From: SZUA-35 sp965530755
GTDB taxonomy: Bacteria; Actinomycetota; Acidimicrobiia; Acidimicrobiales; SZUA-35
Length of the DNA: 64,000 nucleotides
Direction of reading: 5' to 3'
Assembly: GCA_965530755.1 (NCBI GenBank)
Contig: CBESNA010000016.1
Span: 14,675 to 78,674 of the forward strand
Of this stretch, positions 34,419 to 42,012 are shown piece by piece. The notes below the pieces were generated by a model that was not told the origin of the DNA, made no database searches, and saw only the letters and a program-made list of their open reading frames with translations. Numbering within the stretch: the first letter of the stretch is position 1; the number at the start of each line of letters is the position of its first letter. The position numbers and the translations under genes are program-made.

Positions 34419-34841
34419 TCAGTTTGAACGGAGGGCCGCCACCAGTTGCTTCTTCGACATCGCCGACCGCCCCTCGATGTCGAGCTCCTGGGCCCGCTCG
34501 TAGAGGTCGGTCTTCGTCCAGTCCTGGAGTCGTTCTGACGACTCGCCCTCAACCGAGCGAGTGGCCCGACCGAGCAGGCTCGCCGCCTCGTCCTCGGCTC
34601 GATCCGCAGTCCTCGACGCCTGTGCCTTCGCCTGGCCAGTCACCGTCTTGACCCCGGTCCGAGCCGAGGTCTCGACTCGGTCGGCTGAGTTCGTCAGTGC
34701 CAGGAGAATCGACCGACCGGCCTCGAAGCCGGCCTTCGAGACTGCGCGCTGAAGACGGAACATCCGTCGAGGGATGAGTGGCAGCTTGTTCTCGATTCGA
34801 TCGAGTGCAGCATCGATGCGGGGTGTCATTGAATCAGTCAT
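34419..34841 (-). CDS. Protein with C-terminal Rho-N/SAP-like motif
   Basis: 140 aa, basic and helical. The C-terminal 33 residues (TKTDLYERAQELDIEGRSAM, SKKQLVAALR) form the short helix-turn-helix found at the N-terminus of Rho and in many small actinobacterial proteins, often nucleic-acid binding. The N-terminal 100 residues are amphipathic and Ala-rich (QAKAQASRTADRAEDEAASLL). Start ATG 34841 fits a near-leaderless transcript from a GTTT-N16-GGGAAA element; an ATG at 34868 is possible. Role unknown, probably stress-related given its surroundings. Confidence 0.72.
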   Translation of the reverse strand: MTDSMTPRIDAALDRIENKLPLIPRRMFRLQRAVSKAGFEAGRSILLALTNSADRVETSARTGVKTVTGQAKAQASRTADRAEDEAASLLGRATRSVEGESSERLQDWTKTDLYERAQELDIEGRSAMSKKQLVAALRSN

Positions 34842-34851
34842 GTCCAACGCT

Positions 34852-34877
34852 TTTCCCAACCGACTCATAGCCCAAAC
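34852..34877 (-). promoter_or_regulatory. Possible SigB-type promoter (GTTT-N16-GGGAAA)
   Basis: Minus-strand GTTT 34874-34877 and GGGAAA 34852-34857, 10 bases before the ATG at 34841. Confidence 0.45.
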
Positions 34878-34933
34878 GTGTCGGTCGACACGCCTGATCC
34901 GCCCGTCCGGATCCCGGGCGATCTCCCGGATCC

Positions 34934-34959
34934 GTTTCACCGTCGTCGCTGACGGGTAG
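34934..34959 (+). promoter_or_regulatory. SigB-type promoter of the DUF1206 gene (GTTT-N16-GGGTAG)
   Basis: GTTT 34934-34937, GGGTAG 34954-34959, 16-base spacing; the ATG at 34969 begins 9 bases later, suggesting an almost leaderless message. Confidence 0.65.
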
Positions 34960-34968
34960 CACCGGGCA

Positions 34969-35766
34969 ATGCACCCGTCATCTGACCTCGCTGAGAAGGC
35001 GACCCGTCTCGGCTGGTTGGCCAAGGGCCTCGTCTTCGCAACCATCGGAGCCCTCGGCATCGAGATCGCCCGTCGCGGAACGAGCGGTGATGATGCTGAC
35101 CAGACCGGGGCACTCGCCGCTCTGGCCGGCGTGCCCGCCGGACGGGTCCTCGTCTTCGTCGTTGCGGTCGGTCTCGTCCTGTTTGCTGTCTGGAAGTTCT
35201 GGGCGGCCGCCGTCGGTGACAGCGAGACGCCGCTCGATGTCGCCAAACGAGTGGGGACCTTCGGACTCGGTTGTTCGTACGCCCTGCTGGGCGTGACCGG
35301 CGTCCAGATCGCCCTAAACCGGTCAGGTTCGTCATCCGGCGGCGGCGCCACCTCTCCGGAGACGATCGCTCGCTTCCTTCTCGGTGTTCCCGCCGGTCGG
35401 GGGTTGCTCATCGGTATCGGACTCGGGACGTTTGCTGTCGGCGCGTATCACCTCTGGAAAGGGATCTCGGTCGAATTTCTCGACGACATCGACACCAAAG
35501 GTCTGTCCCCGGTGGCTCGGCGCTCGCTTGCGGCACTCGGCATGTTCGGGTTTGCCGCGCGCGCCACCATGCTCGGCATTGCAGGCTTCCTGCTCGTGTC
35601 GTCTGCCCTCAACTACAACCCTGACGAAGCGGCCGGTCTCGATGAATCGCTTCGCACGCTCGCATCAGCACCCTTCGGACGCTGGCTGCTGGGGCTCGCC
35701 TCGGTCGGGCTGATTGCAGCCGGTGTCTATGACGCCGTCACGTTCCGACGCCAACAGCTCGATTGA
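34969..35766 (+). CDS. DUF1206 membrane protein
   Basis: 265 aa with six predicted helices arranged as three repeats of about 80 residues, each starting with a Gly-rich helix (GWLAKGLVFATIGALGIEIA; FGLGCSYALLGVTGVQIAL; GFAARATMLGIAGFLLVSSAL) and each followed by a PAGR or PFGR turn. This three-fold repeat is the DUF1206 pattern, found near stress genes in many bacteria; no function is established. A SigB-type promoter precedes it. It converges on the DUF2254 gene. Confidence 0.88.
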   Translation: MHPSSDLAEKATRLGWLAKGLVFATIGALGIEIARRGTSGDDADQTGALAALAGVPAGRVLVFVVAVGLVLFAVWKFWAAAVGDSETPLDVAKRVGTFGLGCSYALLGVTGVQIALNRSGSSSGGGATSPETIARFLLGVPAGRGLLIGIGLGTFAVGAYHLWKGISVEFLDDIDTKGLSPVARRSLAALGMFGFAARATMLGIAGFLLVSSALNYNPDEAAGLDESLRTLASAPFGRWLLGLASVGLIAAGVYDAVTFRRQQLD

Positions 35767-35817
35767 TGCGCAGCCGACCGACGCGATCCACGTGCGGGAC
35801 GACGCTATGCCCTGACC

Positions 35818-37206
35818 TCACCGGTCACGGACCCGTTCCAACAACTGATCGACGAGCTCACCGAGGCGTCGCCGATCCTCCTCGGTGACGAGCTCGTCGA
35901 GCTCGTCTCGCATCAGTTCCAACTGGCCGATCATGGCGGACACATCTGGATCGTCGAATCTCCGCTCTGAGTCGTCGACCACGCCGACGATCATGCGAGC
36001 AAGCACTTCCAAGACCCTCGGCTCTGTGCGGGCGTATCGCCTGATCGGCTCGACGGCGGCATCGACGTACCCAGCGATGTCGGGCACGTCCGGCCTCAGG
36101 ACGCGGCAGCCGTCGATCTCGGTGCATCTCCCAGGGAGCGTCCGGCGATGAAGCGCCGTGAGAACCGCTCCGAGCCGAACGATGACTTCATTGGCCGTGT
36201 TGGGATCATTGATACCGGGCGAGAGAGCCCGAACTGCGATGTCGACCAACTGCACGATGCCGAACCCGATGTCCTGCTGCATGGTGCGGGTATCACCGAT
36301 GCGCACGATCGTGGCCAGGTTCGCCTCCACCTGCTCCAGGTCGTCGTCGGTGGCGGGCCACACATACATCAATGGCGTTCCCTCCACGATGTAGGTCCCC
36401 ACCGCAGCCGGGAGCAGCACCGAGCTCCCGGACGGCAGATTGCCGCCGAGATTTCCGATCTGCATCCCGGTGATCCAACCCGTGGCCGGAGCAAGCAGCA
36501 CCGCTGCGCCTTCGGGAGGTTCGTCGGTGTCGTCGTTCCGGTCCAGCCCCACCGGAGCCGGTGACCGGTCTGGTGCGTCGACGACGAACACTCCCTTCTC
36601 TCCTGACGCCCGCTCCTCGAAAAGAGTGTCGATCGTCGTGAGCGTGACGTCGAGGATGCCGTCGGCAACCGATCCAACACGGAGGCCCTTCGCGGTGTGG
36701 TCGATCGAAGCCAACACGGCGACCAGTGAGCACACGGCGAAGACCAGAGCCAGAGCGATCGACAGCTGCGGTGTGAAGGCTCCTCGTCCCGATTCACCGG
36801 CCGACTGCACTTCGCGCAATACGAACAGCGAATACGAAAACGTCCCGACGACGGTGCCCATGACGACCTGCTGAAAGCGGTCACCGAGGAAGCCCCGAAG
36901 GACCCGGGGCGAGAATTGACTCGCCGCCAACTGCACGGCCACGAGCGTCAGGGAGAAGACGATCGATGCAGCAGTGATCGTCCCGCCGGCGACGGCGGAC
37001 AGGATCGATCGAGAACTCTCGACTGTCGAGCCGAACCACGACGGGAGGACGTCCTGGCCGATCTGGCGATCGACCCACACGGTGACCTGCGAGAGCACCA
37101 GACTCATGGCGACCATGAGTGACGGCACAAAGAACAGACTCTGGGAGATCGCGTTCTGGATCGCTCCGAGACGAAGGAACCGGAGCGCGCTAGGGACCTC
37201 TTTCAC
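35818..37206 (-). CDS. DUF2254 membrane protein
   Basis: 462 aa, GTG start. The N-terminal third has four predicted helices (FFVPSLMVAMSLVLSQVTVW; GGTITAASIVFSLTLVAVQL; GTFSYSLFVL; LSIALALVFAVCSLVAVLASI), with the conserved SQFSPRVLRGFLGDRFQQ motif between the second and third. The rest is a soluble domain. It matches the DUF2254 family, conserved but uncharacterised membrane proteins. Nothing in the sequence defines a substrate. Its 5' neighbour is csbD on the same strand after a terminator hairpin. Confidence 0.88.
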   Translation of the reverse strand: MKEVPSALRFLRLGAIQNAISQSLFFVPSLMVAMSLVLSQVTVWVDRQIGQDVLPSWFGSTVESSRSILSAVAGGTITAASIVFSLTLVAVQLAASQFSPRVLRGFLGDRFQQVVMGTVVGTFSYSLFVLREVQSAGESGRGAFTPQLSIALALVFAVCSLVAVLASIDHTAKGLRVGSVADGILDVTLTTIDTLFEERASGEKGVFVVDAPDRSPAPVGLDRNDDTDEPPEGAAVLLAPATGWITGMQIGNLGGNLPSGSSVLLPAAVGTYIVEGTPLMYVWPATDDDLEQVEANLATIVRIGDTRTMQQDIGFGIVQLVDIAVRALSPGINDPNTANEVIVRLGAVLTALHRRTLPGRCTEIDGCRVLRPDVPDIAGYVDAAVEPIRRYARTEPRVLEVLARMIVGVVDDSERRFDDPDVSAMIGQLELMRDELDELVTEEDRRRLGELVDQLLERVRDR

Positions 37207-37347
37207 AGTCCGCCCCGACGGTGGGTCGAGGACCTCTTGAGGTCGTCGTGGTGGACGTTTGCCATGCCGGATCCCTTGAGCATCCCCCCATGGTGCCCCA
37301 CAGTCGTGCGGTCCACCTTCCCATCCACGCTTGCCATCGGAACGCGA

Positions 37348-37377
37348 CGATCCCCGCTCATCGTTGAGCGGGGATCG
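37348..37377. terminator. Stem-loop terminator after csbD
   Basis: Perfect 13-base-pair stem (CGATCCCCGCTCA with TGAGCGGGGATCG) and 4-base loop, 30 bases past the csbD-family stop. There is no T run on the minus strand. Confidence 0.75.
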
Positions 37378-37407
37378 GAGGTGGCGGGTCGAGACCCGCG
37401 CCGGGGC

Positions 37408-37602
37408 TCAGTCCTTGCCGGTGATCTTGTCCTTGAGCGAGTCGACGGCGTCGCGTGCGGCATCGGCAGCATCGCCGACCGCATCCTTGATCTTTCCGGC
37501 CGTTTCCTGGGCCTCGCCTTCGTTCTTCAAGTCCTGGTCGTTGGTGAGGTCGCCGGCTGCCTGCTTCACTCGGCCGACCGTCTTGTCTGCTTCTCCACTC
37601 AT
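37408..37602 (-). CDS. CsbD family stress protein
   Basis: 64 aa small hydrophilic protein. The N-terminal DKTVGRVKQAAGDLTND matches the CsbD-like family, which in Bacillus and many others is a sigma-B-dependent general stress protein of unknown mechanism. A Lys/Asp/Ala-rich helical tail follows. The ATG has an AAGGAG site. A GTTT-N16-GGGCAC element 61-86 bases upstream fits control by the local sigma factor. Confidence 0.9.
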   Translation of the reverse strand: MSGEADKTVGRVKQAAGDLTNDQDLKNEGEAQETAGKIKDAVGDAADAARDAVDSLKDKITGKD

Positions 37603-37662
37603 GAAGATCTCCTTCTCGTCAAGCCCGCCACGGAAGCGGGCACTTGTCTGATGAAGATCGGT

Positions 37663-37688
37663 GTGCCCGACGGTTGAGACGCTCAAAC
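37663..37688 (-). promoter_or_regulatory. SigB-type promoter of csbD gene (GTTT-N16-GGGCAC)
   Basis: Minus-strand GTTT 37685-37688 and GGGCAC 37663-37668 with 16-base spacing; the -10 ends about 60 bases before the csbD ATG, leaving space for its AAGGAG site. It overlaps the opposed promoter at 37672-37696. Confidence 0.55.
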
Positions 37689-37696
37689 CTGGGTAC
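37672..37696 (+). promoter_or_regulatory. SigB-type promoter toward the hemerythrin gene (GGTT-N15-GGGTAC)
   Basis: GGTT 37672-37675, GGGTAC 37691-37696, 15-base spacing; 9 bases before an ATG at 37706. Confidence 0.5.
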
Positions 37697-37705
37697 GACA
37701 ATTCC

Positions 37706-37915
37706 ATGCCTACCCAGCCGCCCTCGACCCGCCAGACTCGCCAGCTCCGCCTGTTCCCGTCGCGTCTGCGCCCCTCGGTCGAACAGCGTCGACGAGGCCT
37801 TGCATGGATCGGACGAGCTCGAGCAGCCCTGTCCGGCGAAACGTCACCCAGCACCCCATCAACACCCCCATCGACAACCCAATCAACACCCTCATCAACA
37901 AGGAGAAACCCGTGA
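37706..37915 (+). CDS. Possible small upstream ORF coupled to the hemerythrin gene
   Basis: 69 codons, ATG 9 bases after a SigB-type -10. The stop overlaps the GTG of the next gene (GTGA), as in translational coupling. The product is basic (RQLRLFPSRLRPS, RRRGLAWIGRARAAL) with a Ser/Thr/Pro tail and no family match, so it could be a regulatory leader frame rather than a functional protein. The overlap and promoter position are the only support. Confidence 0.35.
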   Translation: MPTQPPSTRQTRQLRLFPSRLRPSVEQRRRGLAWIGRARAALSGETSPSTPSTPPSTTQSTPSSTRRNP

Positions 37916-38355
37916 CCATCTTCGAAGCCCTCCGAGAAGACCATGAGACGCAGCGAACCCTCATCGACATCCTCGTCGAGACGACCGGTGACAGCGAAGG
38001 TCGAAATGACCTGTTCGACAAGCTCCAGGTCGAACTCGACGCCCATGCCGGAGCCGAGGAGCGATACTTCTACGTGCCGCTCATGGAAGAAGACCTCACG
38101 CAGGACAACGCCCGTCACTCGGTGGCCGAACACAAAGAGCTCGACGACTATGTCGAGAAGCTCCGGGAGTACGACAAGTCCAGCTCGCAGTGGCTCCAGA
38201 CCGCCCGGGAGCTACGAGAGCGCCTCCTTCACCACCTGGACGAGGAAGAAAAGGAAGTCTTTCCGGTTGCCGGCAAGGCTCTCACCGACGACCAGAAATC
38301 ATCGCTGGCCGATGACTATCGGGCCGACATGGAGCGTCGTCGCTCCAAAGGCTGA
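37912..38355 (+). CDS. Hemerythrin HHE domain protein
   Basis: 147 aa four-helix protein with the His/Glu pattern of hemerythrin-like di-iron domains: DHETQR in helix 1, HAGAEERYFY in helix 2, HKELDDYVEKL in helix 3 and HHLDEEEKEVFP in helix 4. Such proteins bind O2, nitric oxide or iron and are common in stress regulons. GTG 37912 has AGGAG upstream and gives the normal length; the longer reading with a Pro/Asn-rich leader is disfavoured. It faces the aldehyde dehydrogenase gene convergently. Confidence 0.9.
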   Translation: MTIFEALREDHETQRTLIDILVETTGDSEGRNDLFDKLQVELDAHAGAEERYFYVPLMEEDLTQDNARHSVAEHKELDDYVEKLREYDKSSSQWLQTARELRERLLHHLDEEEKEVFPVAGKALTDDQKSSLADDYRADMERRRSKG

Positions 38356-38381
38356 AACTCGCGACCGGGCGGGACGAGCGA

Positions 38382-39761
38382 TCAGCTCGCAGCGACGGCG
38401 ACGGTCTTGGCGTTGACGAACGCATGGATGCCCGTCTCGCTGAGTTCCCGTCCATAACCGGACACACCGATTCCGCCGAACGGAAGACGGGGGTCGGATG
38501 CCACCTTGGCGTTGACGAAACAGTTGCCGGTTTCCATACGAGTAGCCGCAATCGCCCGTCCCCGTTCGACGTCGCGGGTGAACACGGCGCCACCAAGTCC
38601 GAATCGGCTCGCATTCGCCAGCTCGATTGCATCCTCCTCGCTCCGAGCGATCGTCACCGCGGCGACGGGCCCGAACAGCTCCTCGTCGAACGCCGGCATT
38701 CCTGGCTCGACTCCCGTCAACGCCGTCACGGGGTAGAAGGCTCCGGGGCCCTCCGGGATGCTGCCGCCGAAGAGCAAGTTCGCTCCAGCACCGACCGAGC
38801 GAACGACTTGGTCGTGCAGCTCATCGCGAAGGTCTGCCTTGGCCTGCGGCCCGACGTCGGTCGAGGGATCGAAGGGGTCGCCGACGACGCGGCGCTCCAG
38901 TTCTCCGGTGAATGCCTCGACGAACTCGTCGTGCACCTCATCGACGACGATGAATCGCTTTGCTGCGATGCAACTCTGGCCCGAATTCATGAGCCGACTG
39001 TCGGCGCAGACGGCGGCCGCCATGCCGACATCGGCATCGCTCAGCACGACATAGGCGTCACTGCCGCCCAGCTCGAGAACCGATGGCTTCAGATGCCGGC
39101 CCGCTTGGCCGGCCACCGCCCGGCCAGCACCCTCGCTACCGGTCAGGGTCACGGCTGCGATGCGGTCGTCGCCCACAATGGCCTCGATCCGGTCCGATGG
39201 CAACACCAGCGTTCGGAAGACGCCCTCCTCGGCCCCGGCGTCTCGGAACAGCTCCTCGATAGCCAGCGCCGATCCGGTCACCGATGACGCATGTTTCAGC
39301 ACGCCGACGTTGCCGGCCATCAGCGTTGGCGCTGCGAATCGCAATACTTGCCACAGCGGAAAGTTCCATGGCATCACCGCGAGGACGGTGCCCAGCGGCT
39401 GGTACACGGTCCACGCTCTGTCGAGCTCGCTTTCGCGGGCGACGTCAGCCAACATCCGTTCTGCCTCGTCCGCGTAGAAGTCGCACACCCACGCGCACTT
39501 CTGGGCTTCGCCCTCCCCTTGGGCGAGCGGCTTGCCCATTTCCCTGGCCATGAGTACGGCCAGCTCACCCTGGCGCTTGCGCAACTCCTCCGCCACGTTC
39601 CTGAGGACGCCGGCGCGCTGATCGAACGACGTTGTTGCCCACCGTCGCTGCACCGCCGTGGACTGATCGAGCATCTCGTTCACCTGCGCTTCGGAATGAA
39701 CGTCGTAGGTCTCGAGTTGTTCGCCAGTCGCGGGGTTGATCGTGGTGATGGTGGTGTTCAT
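38382..39761 (-). CDS. NAD(P)-dependent aldehyde dehydrogenase, succinate-semialdehyde type
   Basis: 459 aa ALDH-superfamily enzyme. Motifs include PWNFPLWQVLRFAAP (cofactor side), GSEGAGRAV, the general-base Glu in LELGGSDAYVV, the catalytic Cys in NSGQSCIAAKR and the EELFGPVAAV segment. The shorter N-terminus and MGKPLAQGEGE motif fit the succinate-semialdehyde dehydrogenase (Sad/YneI) branch. It would produce succinate from GABA breakdown or detoxify aldehydes. No transaminase gene is adjacent. The promoter was not recognised. Confidence 0.92.
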   Translation of the reverse strand: MNTTITTINPATGEQLETYDVHSEAQVNEMLDQSTAVQRRWATTSFDQRAGVLRNVAEELRKRQGELAVLMAREMGKPLAQGEGEAQKCAWVCDFYADEAERMLADVARESELDRAWTVYQPLGTVLAVMPWNFPLWQVLRFAAPTLMAGNVGVLKHASSVTGSALAIEELFRDAGAEEGVFRTLVLPSDRIEAIVGDDRIAAVTLTGSEGAGRAVAGQAGRHLKPSVLELGGSDAYVVLSDADVGMAAAVCADSRLMNSGQSCIAAKRFIVVDEVHDEFVEAFTGELERRVVGDPFDPSTDVGPQAKADLRDELHDQVVRSVGAGANLLFGGSIPEGPGAFYPVTALTGVEPGMPAFDEELFGPVAAVTIARSEEDAIELANASRFGLGGAVFTRDVERGRAIAATRMETGNCFVNAKVASDPRLPFGGIGVSGYGRELSETGIHAFVNAKTVAVAAS

Positions 39762-39971
39762 CCACCCATTCTTCCCGCCTTCTCGCGTACGCGCCCAACG
39801 GGCTCAGATCAGCTCGCGCCCTCCCACTGCGGTGCGAGGTGGGCTACGAGTTCGACTTTGACCGGAGCTGGGTCGTCAAGTGATACGGACCGACCTAGTG
39901 AGAGGCCAGGGTCAACCCGACCACAGTGGCTTCGAGCGCCTGATCGTCGACCTTCTGCCAGCTGTTCGCGA

Positions 39972-40268
39972 TCATCGAGTCTCCATCGTCGGGATGGAAC
40001 CGATGATCTCGTCAGCGCCATCGCCACGGTCCCGAAATCGTTTCACGAGGATGGGGACGGCGACGGCGACAGCAAGGCTGAAGAGAACGATCTTCGCCCG
40101 GTTGCGCACGAAACTGACAGCGGCGAACTTCGCGGCCGGGATGGCCGCGTCGGTCGCCAGCTCGGCAGCGTGCGATGCGACGACGCCGGTCACGCGGTCT
40201 GCGATCGAAGCGCCGTTTGCGGCGATGTCGGACGTCAGGGCACTGGTGGTGAGGGTTGGTGAAATCAT
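39972..40268 (-). CDS. Small membrane protein under a SigB-type promoter
   Basis: 98 aa with one hydrophobic segment near the C-terminus (KIVLFSLAVAVAVPILV) flanked by basic residues and an N-terminal Ala/Thr-rich amphipathic region. No family recognised. The evidence that it is real is the GTTT-N15-GGGTAG promoter whose -10 ends 9 bases before the ATG, and intact reading without overlap. The preceding 210 bases up to the aldehyde dehydrogenase start hold nothing recognised. Confidence 0.65.
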   Translation of the reverse strand: MISPTLTTSALTSDIAANGASIADRVTGVVASHAAELATDAAIPAAKFAAVSFVRNRAKIVLFSLAVAVAVPILVKRFRDRGDGADEIIGSIPTMETR

Positions 40269-40277
40269 GCGCCCGAT

Positions 40278-40302
40278 CTACCCGCCCAGACTCGGAACAA
40301 AC
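40278..40302 (-). promoter_or_regulatory. SigB-type promoter (GTTT-N15-GGGTAG)
   Basis: Minus-strand GTTT 40299-40302 and GGGTAG 40278-40283, 15-base spacing, 9 bases before the ATG at 40268. Confidence 0.65.
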
Positions 40303-40342
40303 GTCTTCTGGCCGGTCGAACGATGACATCTAGAGAGGTCGT

Positions 40343-41896
40343 TCACGTGGCGGCCCACTGGTCGGCGGCGTCGGCGATCGCGACCTCGAGCACCTGGCTG
40401 GTGGTCGGGATTGCGAAGACTTGGGTTCTGGCTCGTTCGATGGGAATCTCGAAGTTCACGAGGCTGGTGGCTGTGGCAATGATCTCGTCGGCCAACGGTC
40501 CGTAGGCCGAACAACCGACGACGAGGCCGGTCGCCGGGTCGACCGCGACAACGACAAGCCCGTCGCGGAGCTCGTCCGTACTCGCGCAGGCCGTATCGGC
40601 ATACTTCCCGACGCCGCGGATCAAGGGCCGCTCATCTGATGAGGCCGTCCCGACGTGGGCCGCCGGCGGGTCGGTGAACATCGCGTGGGGCATCGCCGAT
40701 GACGTCGTTGACCAGGGCCGGCCAAGGATGTCAGCGGCCACGATCTCGGCATCGCGGTTTGCGCCATGCGTCCAGGGAAAAAGTCCGTTCAGGGCGCCGA
40801 GTATGCGGAGCCAACGGTGACCGATGACGCGCCGCTGATCGTCAAGGTCTGGGATGCTGTCTGGCTGCAGTCCCGCGGAGGCGAGGCCGAGATCGGCCAG
40901 ACGCGGTTGCTGGCCCGTTGCGATGATGATCCTGTCGACCGAGAGCGCATCTCCATCACTGGTGTGTACGACATCGCAGTTGTCGTCGTGCTGCACTCGC
41001 TCGACCGTGGTGGACAGTCGGATGTCCATTCCGCGTGTGCGAAGCGCTCCGAGGTAGCCGGCGGCGACCTCGACATCGTGATCAGGCAGGAGCCGGTCGG
41101 CGTGGTCGAGCACCGTCACGTGACTCCCGAAGCTGCAGTAGACATCGGCCAGTTCGCAGCCAACTGGACCTGCGCCCACAATGGCGACAGTCGGCGGCCG
41201 GTCCGGGGAGGCAAGGGCATCGCATGCCGTCCAGATCCGGTCCCGTTCGAGTCCTTCGATGTCGGGAACGATCGGGGCCGTTCCGGTGGCGAGCAGGACG
41301 TGATCGCCATACCAGGCCGTGCCATCGGCCTCCACCAGGTTCGGTCCGATCAATGTGGCCCGTGAACGAACCGACTCGACACCGGCTTCGCTGAGCTCCC
41401 GAGCATGCTCTGTGTCGTCACGATGCTCGAACCCCACGACAGTGCAGCCGGCGTCCGCCAGCGCACGAGCGGCCGCCTCGCCCGCAGAACCGAGTCCGAC
41501 CACGACCACATCGACGCGTTTGACTCGAGGGCGTTCGACCTGGGTGACGGTGCGACCGGCCACTCTCGACACTGCGAGTCGCTTCGCCAACGCCGAGACG
41601 ATCATGAGGCCACGTCCGCGAAGGCTTTCGGTGCCGACCGAGGTCGGTGGCGCAAGGCCGTAGCCAGGACCGTCGTCTGTGACCACGAACTCGATCGTTT
41701 CGTCGTCCGCACGCATGGACACCTCGACCGATCCGCCCTCGGACGAAGCTTCGATGGCGTTGGTGGCGACCTCGGTGGCGATGAGGAGCCAATCGGCCGC
41801 AGGTTCCTGCAGGTCGGCGAGATAGGAGCGAACCCGGGCGCGGAGCGACACCAGCTCGCTGGGGTCAGGCCGAAGAGTCAGGTGCAGGTGCGCCAT
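40343..41896 (-). CDS. RsbW-type ATPase fused to a cysteine-less FAD/NAD oxidoreductase
   Basis: 517 aa in one uninterrupted frame. Residues 1-120 are an RsbW-like ATPase: N-box LLIATEVATNAIEAS, G1 DDGPGYGL, G2 RGRGLMIVSALAKRL. From about residue 125 a disulfide-oxidoreductase-type flavoprotein begins: VDVVVVGLGSAGEAAARALADAG (FAD), LLATGTAPIVPDIEG, PPTVAIVGAGPVGCELADVYC (NAD), and a C-terminal dimerisation-like domain (MFTDPPAAHVG). The CxxxxC redox pair normally following the first motif is absent, and the HPTxxE catalytic motif reads FAIPTTSQ. I infer a redox- or NAD(P)H-sensing anti-sigma kinase. ATG 41896 lies just after a SigB-type promoter. Confidence 0.85.
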   Translation of the reverse strand: MAHLHLTLRPDPSELVSLRARVRSYLADLQEPAADWLLIATEVATNAIEASSEGGSVEVSMRADDETIEFVVTDDGPGYGLAPPTSVGTESLRGRGLMIVSALAKRLAVSRVAGRTVTQVERPRVKRVDVVVVGLGSAGEAAARALADAGCTVVGFEHRDDTEHARELSEAGVESVRSRATLIGPNLVEADGTAWYGDHVLLATGTAPIVPDIEGLERDRIWTACDALASPDRPPTVAIVGAGPVGCELADVYCSFGSHVTVLDHADRLLPDHDVEVAAGYLGALRTRGMDIRLSTTVERVQHDDNCDVVHTSDGDALSVDRIIIATGQQPRLADLGLASAGLQPDSIPDLDDQRRVIGHRWLRILGALNGLFPWTHGANRDAEIVAADILGRPWSTTSSAMPHAMFTDPPAAHVGTASSDERPLIRGVGKYADTACASTDELRDGLVVVAVDPATGLVVGCSAYGPLADEIIATATSLVNFEIPIERARTQVFAIPTTSQVLEVAIADAADQWAAT

Positions 41897-41905
41897 TGCC
41901 GAGCT

Positions 41906-41930
41906 GTACCCCCCTCTGCGCATTTCAACC
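41906..41930 (-). promoter_or_regulatory. SigB-type promoter of the ATPase-flavoprotein gene (GGTT-N15-GGGTAC)
   Basis: Minus-strand GGTT 41927-41930 and GGGTAC 41906-41911, 15-base spacing, 9 bases before the ATG at 41896. It supports this start over upstream alternatives. Confidence 0.55.
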
Positions 41931-41976
41931 ATCGTTCCCCGAATGACAACTTCTCTGCGTTTGACAGCCCGGGGTT

Positions 41977-42002
41977 TGTTTGCGCCTGGCATCAAGCGGG
42001 CA
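41977..42002 (+). promoter_or_regulatory. SigB-type promoter of the 42013 gene (GTTT-N16-GGGCAC)
   Basis: GTTT 41977-41980, GGGCAC 41997-42002, 16-base spacing, 10 bases before the ATG at 42013. It is divergent from the promoter at 41906-41930. Confidence 0.6.
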
Positions 42003-42012
42003 CACCGTCTCC

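Larger units (their letters stand above)
37603..37911. other. Divergent stress-gene intergenic region
   Basis: This 309-base region between csbD and the hemerythrin gene holds two opposed SigB-type promoters sharing a palindrome-like core (GGTTGAGACGCTCAAACC), an optional 69-codon upstream frame (37706-37915), and a degenerate repeat of ATCAACACCC-like units at about 37850-37895. Nothing else was recognised. Confidence 0.6.

Noticed and set aside
40343..41896. The flavoprotein half as a functional dihydrolipoamide dehydrogenase or mercuric reductase
   Set aside because: The redox-active CxxxxC and the HPTxxE motif required for those activities are missing.
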